Assembly (NCBI GenBank): GCA_903928955.1
Contig: CAIYTD010000162.1
Coordinates: forward strand, 1-6,173
Origin: Oligoflexia bacterium
Lineage (GTDB): Bacteria > Bdellovibrionota > UBA1018
Length of the DNA: 6,173 nucleotides
Reading direction: 5' to 3'
Position 1 is the stretch's first letter. Each line of letters begins with the position of its first letter. Positions 1 to 5,854 of this stretch are shown here, in pieces. A program made the translations under genes and the position numbers. The notes beneath the pieces are model-generated. The model was not told the origin of the DNA. It was given only the letters and a program-made list of their open reading frames with translations, and ran no database searches.

Positions 1-653
1 ACGATATTCTAGAAATTAATCCTCAAGCATCTCTTCAAGAGATTCACGAAGCATACGTACGAGCAAAATCTTCCTTTCAACAAGATAATCTTGCTCTCTA
101 TACCCTCATCAGTCCTGAAGAAAGAGAAACATCCCTCAAAGAAATTGAAAATGCCTATTTTACTTTATCCAATTCCGAAAAACGTCAACTTTATGACCAA
201 AATGCAGCTGCAAAAACCGCTTCTAAAATAGAATTCAAAGTTATTCCCATCCACCGAGAACCTCCTTCTCAACCTCCGCCTGCTAAAGTCTCCTCATTAG
301 TTATTACTTCAGAATACCCTCATCGACCCTTTCCTATTCGATCTAAAAACTCTTCTGAGTTTCCCGAGGTCAAACCCTCATTGGCCCATGAAATAGAAAT
401 CGAAACCGAATGGTCGGGGAAATTTTTAAAAAAGGTTCGAGAAGCTTACTCCATTCCTCTTGAAGAATTAGCTGGAACCACTAAAATTACAAAAACCTAT
501 CTCTTCGCTCTAGAAGAAGAAAATTACAAAAAACTTCCCGCGCGTGTCTATATTCGAGGCTTTGTCACCCTAATCGCTAAAGCTTTAAAACTTCCCCATG
601 AAAAAGTAGCCACAGCGTACCTCTCACGATACGATCGCTCTCGAACGGAGTAA
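1..653 (+). CDS. DnaJ-like / RodZ-type helix-turn-helix protein, 5' end missing
   Basis: The reading frame is open from the left edge (first full codon at base 3) to TAA at 651-653, giving 216 visible residues. Residues 1-66 resemble a J-domain: the start DILEINPQAS, an EIENAYFTLSN helix and the EKRQLYD end are typical, but the HPD tripeptide that activates DnaK is absent between the helices (QQDNLALYTLISPEE instead). A Pro-rich linker (about 67-130) follows, then an HTH of the RodZ N-terminal (HTH_25) type at about 137-205, with KKVREAYSIPLEELA, LFALEEENYKKLPARVYIRGF and a terminal LSRY. There is no membrane segment after the HTH, unlike true RodZ. Known RodZ HTH domains bind MreB; whether this one binds DNA or a protein cannot be told. 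A TTG at 381 could be mistaken for a start, but the J-like part upstream is continuous with it. It is probably co-transcribed with the pseudouridine synthase 10 bp downstream. Confidence 0.85.
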   Translation, partial: DILEINPQASLQEIHEAYVRAKSSFQQDNLALYTLISPEERETSLKEIENAYFTLSNSEKRQLYDQNAAAKTASKIEFKVIPIHREPPSQPPPAKVSSLVITSEYPHRPFPIRSKNSSEFPEVKPSLAHEIEIETEWSGKFLKKVREAYSIPLEELAGTTKITKTYLFALEEENYKKLPARVYIRGFVTLIAKALKLPHEKVATAYLSRYDRSRTE

Positions 654-663
654 AAGAAAAAAT

Positions 664-1698
664 ATGAAACCCCCTCTTTCTGTATCTACCCATTGGATAT
701 GGGAGGTTCAGAGCAAACCTATGCGCGCGGACCTTGCCATTTTAACTGCTATAGAAGCTCAAGAGGGCAGCGCAAATGGAGAAATTCCTTTAGTGACTCG
801 CAGCCAACTGAAACGATTGATCCAAGAAGGTCGGGTCCAAATAAACGGAAATCCTCTCAAAGCTAATACTCTGCTAAAATCAGGTGCCGTTATTCATATT
901 GAATTCCCCCCTCCCCTCCCAAGTAGCCTAATCCCAGAAAATAAGCCAATTCACATTCTCTATGAGGATGAACACCTTTTGGTGGTAAATAAACCTCCGG
1001 GAATGACCGTCCATCCCTCGTCTACCCAAATGGAAGGTACATTGGTTCACGTACTTCTCCATCACATTCGAGACTTAAGTGGAATTGGAGGAATTTTAAG
1101 ACCTGGAATAGTCCATCGTATTGATAAAAATACAAGTGGAGCGCTCGTCATTAGCAAAACAGACTTAGCTCATACACAACTAGCGCTTATCTTTTCGAAA
1201 CATCAAATAGAACGCTGCTACTGGGCACTCTGTTATGGATCTCCTCCCGCCTTAAGTGATTTCACTAAAATCGAAAGTCTCTTGGGTCGAAGCCCTACTG
1301 ACCGAAAAAAAATGTCCATGAAAGTAAAGGAAGGAAGAAAAGCGATCACCTATTTCAAAAGAATCGAAGAATACGCTCTACCCCGGCGAAATGCATTTGC
1401 CTCTTGTATTGAAACTACCCTAGAAACAGGACGCACCCATCAAGTCAGAGTTCATCTCGCAGGAATAGGGTACTCCATTTTAGGTGATCCAACTTATGGT
1501 ACACCCACAGCAAACCACACGAAATGGCAAGCACTGCCAGAAAATGTCCAAAAAGCAGTCCAAGAACTTCCAGGACAAGCGTTACATGCAAAAATATTAG
1601 GATTTAAACACCCCATTAGCGGAAAGAACCTTCGCTTTGAAGCTCAACCTCCTGCAAGCTTTGAAAGAGTTCTTCAAGAATGCAAAAAATTTTCCTAA
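664..1698 (+). CDS. RluA/RluD-family 23S rRNA pseudouridine synthase
   Basis: This 344-residue protein isomerises uridine to pseudouridine in structured RNA, most likely 23S rRNA. An S4 RNA-binding domain lies at about 21-80 (SQLKRLIQEGRVQINGNPL). The catalytic domain begins at about residue 96 (ILYEDEHLLVVNKPPGMTVHP). It carries the signature GIVHRIDKNTSGALVISKT, with D154 as the expected catalytic aspartate; the usual HRLD is HRID here. Later family motifs are present: ETGRTHQVRVHLAGIGYSILGDPTYG-like residues and a closing FKHPISG. The size is close to RluD (about 326). The start at 664 keeps the family's short N-terminal strand before the S4 domain; GGAG at 647-650 is a distant ribosome-binding site, so the ATG at 721 is a weaker alternative. 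RluD, RluC and other subfamilies cannot be separated by eye, so no symbol is given. Its 3' end overlaps the opposing pgeF gene by 4 bp. Confidence 0.93.
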   Translation: MKPPLSVSTHWIWEVQSKPMRADLAILTAIEAQEGSANGEIPLVTRSQLKRLIQEGRVQINGNPLKANTLLKSGAVIHIEFPPPLPSSLIPENKPIHILYEDEHLLVVNKPPGMTVHPSSTQMEGTLVHVLLHHIRDLSGIGGILRPGIVHRIDKNTSGALVISKTDLAHTQLALIFSKHQIERCYWALCYGSPPALSDFTKIESLLGRSPTDRKKMSMKVKEGRKAITYFKRIEEYALPRRNAFASCIETTLETGRTHQVRVHLAGIGYSILGDPTYGTPTANHTKWQALPENVQKAVQELPGQALHAKILGFKHPISGKNLRFEAQPPASFERVLQECKKFS

Positions 1699-2357
1699 AT
1701 ACCTCGAACAATCAGAGAGTATTGACGAGTTCCACCCCCCTCACGCCGAAAACTATGATATTGAGGAGACTGCGAACAAAAAGTACAGTGACGTATGATA
1801 TCAACATCTGCCATACCTAACTCTATTAATATTCCTAAATTAATACGTTGTAAATCTAATTTTCTATCATGAGGCACCGCTACATCTTCACCTAAACTAG
1901 AAAACTCTCTGCTAAAATCATCAGCTAATTCCTGACTCACTTCGTAGCAGCAAGGCCCAATCGCAGGACCCACGGCGGCAACCCAGTCTTGAGGCTTCTC
2001 ACCTTCTAATCTCAGATTATCCCAAAGACGCACCAAAATACCTGAACGTGTTCCCCTCCAGCCAGAATGAACTGCAGCTATTTTTTTTCCACATTTGCTC
2101 GCAAGTAAAATAGGAACACAATCCGCTGTAATAACGCCGATCGGAAGGCCACTTTGAAACGTAAAAAAACCATCTGCTTCGCCACAATTCTGGCGAGCGA
2201 TTTGAACGCAAGCAATCGAATTTCCGTGAACTTGTTTCCAGACAGGCTGCAAAGATTGCCAGACAGAGTAAAAGGAACTCGGTAGAGGCTTCTCGTACGT
2301 TCCAAAACCATGAACAAGGCCAGGAACTCCTGCTAAAAGAGTACTGGTGACATTCAT
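1695..2357 (-). CDS. pgeF: PgeF/YfiH-type laccase-domain protein (peptidoglycan editing factor family)
   Basis: This 220-residue member of the DUF152/Cu-oxidase_4 family has the three metal ligands known from E. coli YfiH: H44 in KQVHG, C80 in TADCVP and H97 in AVHSGWRG. Other family blocks are ADGFF (61-65), AIGPCCYEV and the C-terminal CTFCSQSPQYHSFRREGGGTR-like end, which fits the usual SFRR...RQ pattern. Relatives have been described as removing wrongly incorporated residues from peptidoglycan precursors in E. coli, and as purine nucleoside phosphorylase/adenosine deaminase-like enzymes in LACC1 homologues; which activity applies here is not visible. The protein is slightly shorter than E. 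coli YfiH (243), mainly at the N-terminus. No clear Shine-Dalgarno sequence precedes the ATG. The gene is divergent from the dsbD-like gene (25 bp apart) and convergent with the pseudouridine synthase, so it is probably monocistronic. Confidence 0.93.
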   Translation of the reverse strand: MNVTSTLLAGVPGLVHGFGTYEKPLPSSFYSVWQSLQPVWKQVHGNSIACVQIARQNCGEADGFFTFQSGLPIGVITADCVPILLASKCGKKIAAVHSGWRGTRSGILVRLWDNLRLEGEKPQDWVAAVGPAIGPCCYEVSQELADDFSREFSSLGEDVAVPHDRKLDLQRINLGILIELGMADVDIIRHCTFCSQSPQYHSFRREGGGTRQYSLIVRGI

Positions 2358-2374
2358 TTGCTTTGAGTTAATAT
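2347..2374 (+). promoter_or_regulatory. Candidate promoter for the dsbD-like operon
   Basis: GTGACA (2347-2352) resembles a -35 box at 5 of 6 positions. TAATAT (2369-2374) resembles a -10 box at 4 of 6, with a 16-bp spacer. Transcription would begin near 2381, almost at the ATG at 2383, which would make the message nearly leaderless and would fit the lack of a visible ribosome-binding site. The match is weak and made by eye. Confidence 0.3.
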
Positions 2375-2400
2375 CCTAATACATGAACACATTAACTCAA
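2363..2400. promoter_or_regulatory. Perfect 10-bp inverted repeat between divergent pgeF and dsbD-like genes
   Basis: TTGAGTTAAT at 2363-2372 is matched exactly by its reverse complement ATTAACTCAA at 2391-2400, with an 18-bp spacer. The left arm sits in the gap just upstream of pgeF. The right arm covers codons 3-6 of the dsbD-like gene, and that gene's start codon lies in the spacer. The arrangement would suit an operator for a dimeric regulator acting on both genes, or an mRNA hairpin that hides the start codon. Either role is inferred from position only. Confidence 0.45.
2373..2400 (-). promoter_or_regulatory. Candidate promoter for pgeF
   Basis: On the minus strand TTGAGT (2400-2395) and TAGGAT (2378-2373) are separated by 16 bp, each matching the sigma-70-type consensus at 4 of 6 positions. 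The start would fall around 2366, giving a leader of roughly nine bases before the ATG at 2357. The -35 box coincides with the right arm of the inverted repeat. This is a weak call. Confidence 0.2.
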
Positions 2401-3162
2401 CTTCTAGCAGACACTTTCAAAAATAGCAGCACAGAGCTAGGTGTATGGCATATTTTTCTGGCGATATTTGTAGCATATCTCGGAGGTGTATTATCGAGCC
2501 TCACGCCCTGTGTCTACCCAATGATCCCGATTACAGTCAGTGTGGTCGGAGGAATGGGATCGAATCGAAAATCTTGGGAAGAAGTAACTATCCGTGGGCT
2601 CGCTTATGTCAGCGGAATGACTCTCATCTATTCTTTTTTAGGGGTAATTGCTGGGATTTCAGGCAAAGTATTTGGTTCATTTACTCATCATTCAGGATGG
2701 TACCTCACATTAGGAGGGATTATGTCTGCTTCCGCATTAATCATGTTAGATGTCATTCCATTTGACCCTATGGTCTGGTGGGAAAGTATCAAAAGAAAGA
2801 TTTTTCGGTCTCAAAACAGTTCGCATACCCATAAAATGCAAAAAGAGATGACTCACTTAGGTGCTTTTGCCCTGGGTGCCTCTTCTGGATTTATTGCAGC
2901 ACCCTGCACCACCCCAGTACTGACTTCTATTTTGGCCTATATTGCTCAAACTCAAAGTGTAGGCCTAGGATTTATTCTCATGTTCTCTTTCTCATTAGGA
3001 CTAGGAACAATCCTTCTGATTCTAGCTGCATTTGCTGGTGCAGTTCAAATTTTACCGCGCTCGGGTCACTGGATGAAAACAGTAAAAACAATAAGCGGTT
3101 TAATTCTGCTCGCTTTTGCAGAATACTTAATTTACCGTGCTGGAAGTTTGGGAGGCCTATAA
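2383..3162 (+). CDS. CcdA/DsbD-type thiol-disulfide membrane conductor
   Basis: This 259-residue polytopic membrane protein belongs to the DsbD transmembrane/CcdA family, which carries electrons from cytoplasmic thioredoxin across the inner membrane to envelope thiol proteins. The paired redox cysteines are C43 in SLTPCVYPMIP and C175 in IAAPCTTPVL, each followed by the family's proline-rich sequence. Hydrophobic segments lie at about 21-57, 70-95, 105-125, 158-185, 190-220 and 235-255. A polar loop (about 137-157, with a His/Lys-rich stretch) separates the two halves. The periplasmic and thioredoxin domains of full-length DsbD are missing, so a separate acceptor is needed. The adjacent VKOR-DsbA protein, cytochrome c maturation or methionine sulfoxide repair are possible targets. 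No ribosome-binding site is evident upstream of the ATG. The gene is followed after 4 bp by the VKOR-DsbA gene, so the two are almost certainly co-transcribed. Confidence 0.9.
   Translation: MNTLTQLLADTFKNSSTELGVWHIFLAIFVAYLGGVLSSLTPCVYPMIPITVSVVGGMGSNRKSWEEVTIRGLAYVSGMTLIYSFLGVIAGISGKVFGSFTHHSGWYLTLGGIMSASALIMLDVIPFDPMVWWESIKRKIFRSQNSSHTHKMQKEMTHLGAFALGASSGFIAAPCTTPVLTSILAYIAQTQSVGLGFILMFSFSLGLGTILLILAAFAGAVQILPRSGHWMKTVKTISGLILLAFAEYLIYRAGSLGGL
3150..3155 (+). promoter_or_regulatory. Ribosome-binding site deciding the VKOR-DsbA start
   Basis: GGGAGG at 3150-3155 lies 11 bases before the ATG at 3167, inside the last codons of the dsbD-like gene. It supports the ATG over an upstream in-frame GTG at 3137. 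Starting at the GTG would place this Shine-Dalgarno within the coding sequence and add ten residues with no family role. Confidence 0.6.
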
Positions 3163-3166
3163 AGCG

Positions 3167-4339
3167 ATGAGAAATGCCATATTATTTAAAAAATCTCCTC
3201 TACAGATTTATCTACTCCATTTACTTTCTTTGATAGGAGTAGCCATTTCTGCAAGCTTAACTCATCATTTTTATGAAATCAGAAGCGGAGTTTCAGGTTT
3301 TAAATCATTCTGCAATGTCAGCGGGACGATGAACTGTGATGTAGTAGCTGCTAGTCCTTATGCGGAGCTCTTTGGATTCCCACTCTCCAGTTTAGCTGCA
3401 GGTTGGTTTATGGCACTATTTGTAATGACATTGGTTGCCCATCATCCTCAATGGAGAAGGGAAGCCATCCGTCTCTCTTTTGGCATGATTTCTTTTGGAA
3501 CTCTCCTCAGTCTTGGCTATCTCGCTATTATGGCAATACAATTAAAAACGTATTGTCTGCTTTGCCTGATGGTGGACGCTGTCCAACTCCTTTCTCTCGT
3601 TTTAGTCATTAGCTTAAAGCCAGAAAATTTCTCGAAACACAAACTGGATCTCTCTAAGTGGAAAACCTTGGTCCCCTCTCTAGCAATCACAGCGCTTGCC
3701 ACTGGAGTTGCGCTCAAATCCTTAGACTTCTCTTCATCTATCCCGCCTAGCGAGCTAAAAGAACTGATCCACTCTGTACTCTCTACTCCAGTGGTTTCAG
3801 TGAAAACGGGAGAAGAACTTCCCTCTATTGGACCGCTTTCTGCAAAAATTACAATCGTTGAATTTAGTGATTTCCAATGTCCCTGGTGTCGGTTAGGTGC
3901 TTTCGCTGTAAACTCGACTATCAATCGATATCCCCATCAAATTCGAATCATCTTTCGCAACTACCCTCTCGACCAAGCCTGTAATCCACAATTCGAACAG
4001 ACTGCTCACCCTATTGCATGTGAAGCTGCGCGAGTAGCACTCTGCGCTCAAAAACAAGGAAAATTTGAAACTCTTTACCAAGAACTTTTTGAAAAGCAGG
4101 CATCCTTTTCACCTGGAAGACCGGCTGAAATTGCAAAAGAATCGGGTCTCAATGGAATCGAACTCCAGCGCTGCCTCGACTCGCCGGAAACTTCTACAGC
4201 AATTTCAAATGATATCCGAGAAGCTACGCTACTCGGCGTCAAGTCTACTCCTACTTTTTTTATCAATGGACATAAGATGGAAGGCGCTTATCCAGTAGAA
4301 GCTTGGAACGGAATCATCGATGAACTGCTCCACCGCTAA
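3167..4339 (+). CDS. VKOR-DsbA fusion, envelope disulfide-forming oxidase
   Basis: This 390-residue protein joins a membrane vitamin K epoxide reductase domain to a DsbA-like thioredoxin fold, so one polypeptide could make disulfides and pass the electrons to quinone. The VKOR part (about 12-150) has the loop cysteines C49 and C57 (FCNVSGTMNCDVV) and the quinone-side CxxC pair C130/C133 (TYCLLC), within about four membrane helices. A further hydrophobic segment at about 167-183 leads to a linker. The Thioredoxin_4 domain (about 213-390) has CPWC at 238-241 and the cis-proline T361-P362 in STPTFFINGH. Extra cysteines C272, C285, C293 and C336 may form structural disulfides. The ATG is chosen for the GGGAGG upstream; GTG at 3137 would overlap the previous gene. 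The neighbouring DsbD-type gene carries the opposite, reducing activity. Confidence 0.92.
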   Translation: MRNAILFKKSPLQIYLLHLLSLIGVAISASLTHHFYEIRSGVSGFKSFCNVSGTMNCDVVAASPYAELFGFPLSSLAAGWFMALFVMTLVAHHPQWRREAIRLSFGMISFGTLLSLGYLAIMAIQLKTYCLLCLMVDAVQLLSLVLVISLKPENFSKHKLDLSKWKTLVPSLAITALATGVALKSLDFSSSIPPSELKELIHSVLSTPVVSVKTGEELPSIGPLSAKITIVEFSDFQCPWCRLGAFAVNSTINRYPHQIRIIFRNYPLDQACNPQFEQTAHPIACEAARVALCAQKQGKFETLYQELFEKQASFSPGRPAEIAKESGLNGIELQRCLDSPETSTAISNDIREATLLGVKSTPTFFINGHKMEGAYPVEAWNGIIDELLHR

Positions 4340-5117
4340 TCTCATTGATAGCCATTGCCACTTAAACAACGACTACTTTCCTAAAACAGATACAGACCTC
4401 ATACGAGAGGCAGAACTCGCGGGAATCTCTGCAATCGTAACAATCGGTACCGATTTGAAATGCATTCCTGATATACAAAAAATTTCAGAAAAGCATGAAA
4501 TGGTATTTCATACGGTAGGAGTACATCCGCATGAGAGTATTCCACTGGAGGAGAAAGACCTTTTACTTCTCGAACAATCAGCGAAACACCTGAAATGTCG
4601 GGCCATTGGAGAAATCGGATTAGACTACCACTATGATCACTCTCCTAAGAATATTCAGATAACCATACTCGAACAACAGCTCGACATCGCAGTTCGGCTC
4701 CAATTACCCGTGATCATTCACAGCCGAGAGGGCGAAGCCGATCTCTTAACTGCCCTCAAAAACTATTCAAATCATATTTCTTCCAATTCCTTCCCGGGTG
4801 TAATCCACTGTTTCAGCGGAACAGTTGCCTTTGGCAAAGCTTGTCTTGACCTTGGTTTCTTTATTTCATTTTCAGGTATTTTAACTTTTAAAAAGGCCGA
4901 TGAAATTCGCAACGCAGCCCAGATTTTTCCACTCGATAGAATTTTGGTAGAAACCGACTCTCCCTATCTGGCACCCGTACCTTTTCGAGGAAAAAAATGT
5001 GAACCCAGCATGGTTAAACTGACCGCTCAAAAGCTTGCTGAAATTAGGAAAATTTCTTTTGAAGAAGTAGCAACAGTAACTACTCAAAATTCAAAAAAAA
5101 TCTTTCGAATTCCATAA
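4320..5117 (+). CDS. tatD: TatD-family metal-dependent hydrolase/deoxyribonuclease
   Basis: This 265-residue protein is full length for the TatD family of TIM-barrel hydrolases, which in characterised members act as 3'-5' DNA exonucleases or D-aminoacyl-tRNA deacylases using divalent metals. The metal ligands are in place: H12 and H14 (DSHCH), E98 (IGEIGLDYHYD), H134 (IIHSRE), H163 (IHCFSG) and D213 (VETDSPYLAP). The usual R-G-K-x-x-E-P segment follows (FRGKKCEPSMV). It is probably cytoplasmic; no signal peptide is seen. The ATG overlaps the last 20 bp of the VKOR-DsbA gene, pointing to translational coupling; only a weak GGA precedes it. No other start lies close enough to keep the N-terminal HxH motif. 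It ends the plus-strand operon, with no obvious functional link to the redox genes before it. Confidence 0.93.
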   Translation: MNCSTANLIDSHCHLNNDYFPKTDTDLIREAELAGISAIVTIGTDLKCIPDIQKISEKHEMVFHTVGVHPHESIPLEEKDLLLLEQSAKHLKCRAIGEIGLDYHYDHSPKNIQITILEQQLDIAVRLQLPVIIHSREGEADLLTALKNYSNHISSNSFPGVIHCFSGTVAFGKACLDLGFFISFSGILTFKKADEIRNAAQIFPLDRILVETDSPYLAPVPFRGKKCEPSMVKLTAQKLAEIRKISFEEVATVTTQNSKKIFRIP

Positions 5118-5143
5118 ATAATGGTTCAGAGAAGCATTCATTC

Positions 5144-5326
5144 TTAGCGACTAGGTGCTCTGTCTTTTTCTAGCGGCGGCTCACACAAAGGGTACCTAGA
5201 ACTCACATCAGTTAAAGATTGGTCTAAACAAGCCTTACAGAATAAATGACCACATTCAGTAAATCAGTAGTCTATACTAAGAGGCGTTGGAGCCATAGGC
5301 TCAAAATAACAAGAAAGCAAAATCAT
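5144..5326 (-). pseudogene. Decayed RING-finger (C3HC4-type) gene remnant
   Basis: Read from ATG at 5326, the frame runs 61 codons to TAA (5146-5144) with one in-frame TGA at 5266-5264 (codon 21). After the TGA comes FTECGHLFCKACLDQSL, a textbook C-x-H-x2-C-x2-C RING core (C25, H27, C30, C33), then SSRYPLCEPPLEKD, where RCPLC would be expected; TAC for TGC would explain the lost Cys at Y45, leaving C48. Before the TGA, LLSCYFEPM resembles the first CxxC of a RING, with C6 kept and the first Cys missing (L3). So six of eight zinc ligands survive. RING domains typically act as eukaryotic E3 ubiquitin ligases, and in bacteria are mostly found in host-interacting species. The remnant has an intact ribosome-binding site and start shared with the hexapeptide gene upstream. 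It is probably non-functional; read-through or a sequencing error at the TGA cannot be excluded. Confidence 0.72.
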
Positions 5327-5343
5327 TGAAAAGACTCCTCAAA
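5319..5343 (-). repeat. Translation-start repeat, copy at the RING remnant
   Basis: These 25 bases match 5772-5796 at 24 positions; the difference is at base 5332 (A) versus 5785 (T). On the minus strand the block holds GAGGAG (5340-5335), an 8-base spacer, the ATG (5326-5324) and ATTTT of the next codons. It is therefore a duplicated ribosome-binding site and start region placed in front of two unrelated coding sequences. Confidence 0.85.
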
Positions 5344-5383
5344 CAAAGGAGAGCTTTAAGGGAATTTATGAACTCAGCGTGCT

Positions 5384-5779
5384 CTAAAATGCGTAATCTC
5401 CGGCTGAGATCACATCACCTCCGGAAACTCGAGCATTCCCAAAGACTTGGGCATCTCCATAAATCCAAGCATCTCCAGTGATGAGAGCGTGATCGGCAAC
5501 ATGAGCATGATCAGTCACATGAGCACGATCACAAACACTTGCTTCTAACCCAATATGAGGCCTATTGTGACTCAAGCCACTCACCATCTCTGATTCAACA
5601 GTTGCGGTGTCAGCAATAAATCCTCCTGGGCTGCCGTCTGAATTTCTTGTGCATCTTCCCGGAAAACCATAGCAAGGAGGGTTCTCCCGATCTTCAATGC
5701 ACCAAACATCAGCTGCATAGGTAGAAATTATGAATAAAAACGAAAATAAATTAATATAAAGAGAGGAACGTAAAATCAT
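5384..5779 (-). CDS. Exported short hexapeptide-repeat protein
   Basis: This 131-residue protein has a likely signal peptide: charged start MILRSS, hydrophobic LFSFLFIIS, and cleavage near STYAA-D (after residue 23). The mature part begins with a Cys-containing segment (C27, C36, C43) and FIADTATVES. From 75 to 122 come eight in-phase hexads of the form x-[VI]-x-x-x-A, for example HVTDHA, LITGDA, WIYGDA, QVFGNA, RVSGGD. Such hexads build left-handed parallel beta-helices, familiar from acyl/acetyltransferases, but no transferase catalytic part is present and eight hexads make under three coils. The location is probably periplasmic or surface, and the cysteines would be natural clients of a disulfide oxidase such as the one encoded nearby. 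GAGGAG 8 bases before the ATG is a strong ribosome-binding site. It lies 75 bp after a larger relative on the same strand. Function unknown. Confidence 0.8.
   Translation of the reverse strand: MILRSSLYINLFSFLFIISTYAADVWCIEDRENPPCYGFPGRCTRNSDGSPGGFIADTATVESEMVSGLSHNRPHIGLEASVCDRAHVTDHAHVADHALITGDAWIYGDAQVFGNARVSGGDVISAGDYAF
5414..5557 (-). repeat. 18-base coding tandem repeat, 8 degenerate units
   Basis: This is the hexad-encoding part of the short exported protein, residues 75-122. Two adjacent units (HVTDHA, HVADHA) are nearly the same, which gives the similar plus-strand stretches with ATGAGCA near 5500 and 5520. The other units are diverged. Confidence 0.6.
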
Positions 5780-5796
5780 TGAAATGACTCCTCAAA
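5772..5796 (-). repeat. Translation-start repeat, copy at the hexapeptide gene
   Basis: This is the partner of 5319-5343 with a single mismatch. It contains GAGGAG (5793-5788), the ATG at 5779-5777 and the first bases of the coding sequence. Similarity fades on both sides: upstream only a short CAAA is shared, and downstream a few more bases (C, then TTC) before the two coding sequences diverge. Confidence 0.85.
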
Positions 5797-5854
5797 TGCA
5801 AACTTTATCCGTTTACAAAAGCCGAAATACCACACCCATACACTTCACTTCAAC

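Noticed and set aside
381..653. Separate 90-residue gene starting at TTG 381
   Set aside because: The frame continues without a stop to the left edge through a recognisable J-like domain, and no ribosome-binding site precedes the TTG.
3137..3166. GTG start giving a ten-residue longer VKOR-DsbA protein
   Set aside because: It would overlap the previous gene and has no Shine-Dalgarno, whereas the ATG at 3167 has GGGAGG upstream.
3517..3924. 135-codon minus-strand frame opposite the VKOR-DsbA gene
   Set aside because: It lies wholly within a strong conserved gene on the other strand and its translation shows no recognisable domain; it is a shadow frame.
5100..5145. Terminator after tatD
   Set aside because: CCAT-AAATA-ATGG near the stop can pair over only four bases (seven with a bulge), is AT-rich and is not followed by a T run. 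No convincing hairpin was found in this gap.
5264..5266. In-frame TGA in the RING remnant read as a recoded codon (Trp, Gly or selenocysteine)
   Set aside because: No visible gene uses TGA as its stop, which raised the idea. However, the intact genes contain no in-frame TGA and encode Trp with TGG, and no selenocysteine-type hairpin is apparent. The remnant also lacks two zinc ligands, so decay is simpler.
5309..5326. Lipoprotein signal (MILLSC) at the RING remnant
   Set aside because: LLSC looks like a lipobox, but only five residues precede the Cys, with no positive charge or hydrophobic stretch, so it cannot be a signal peptide.
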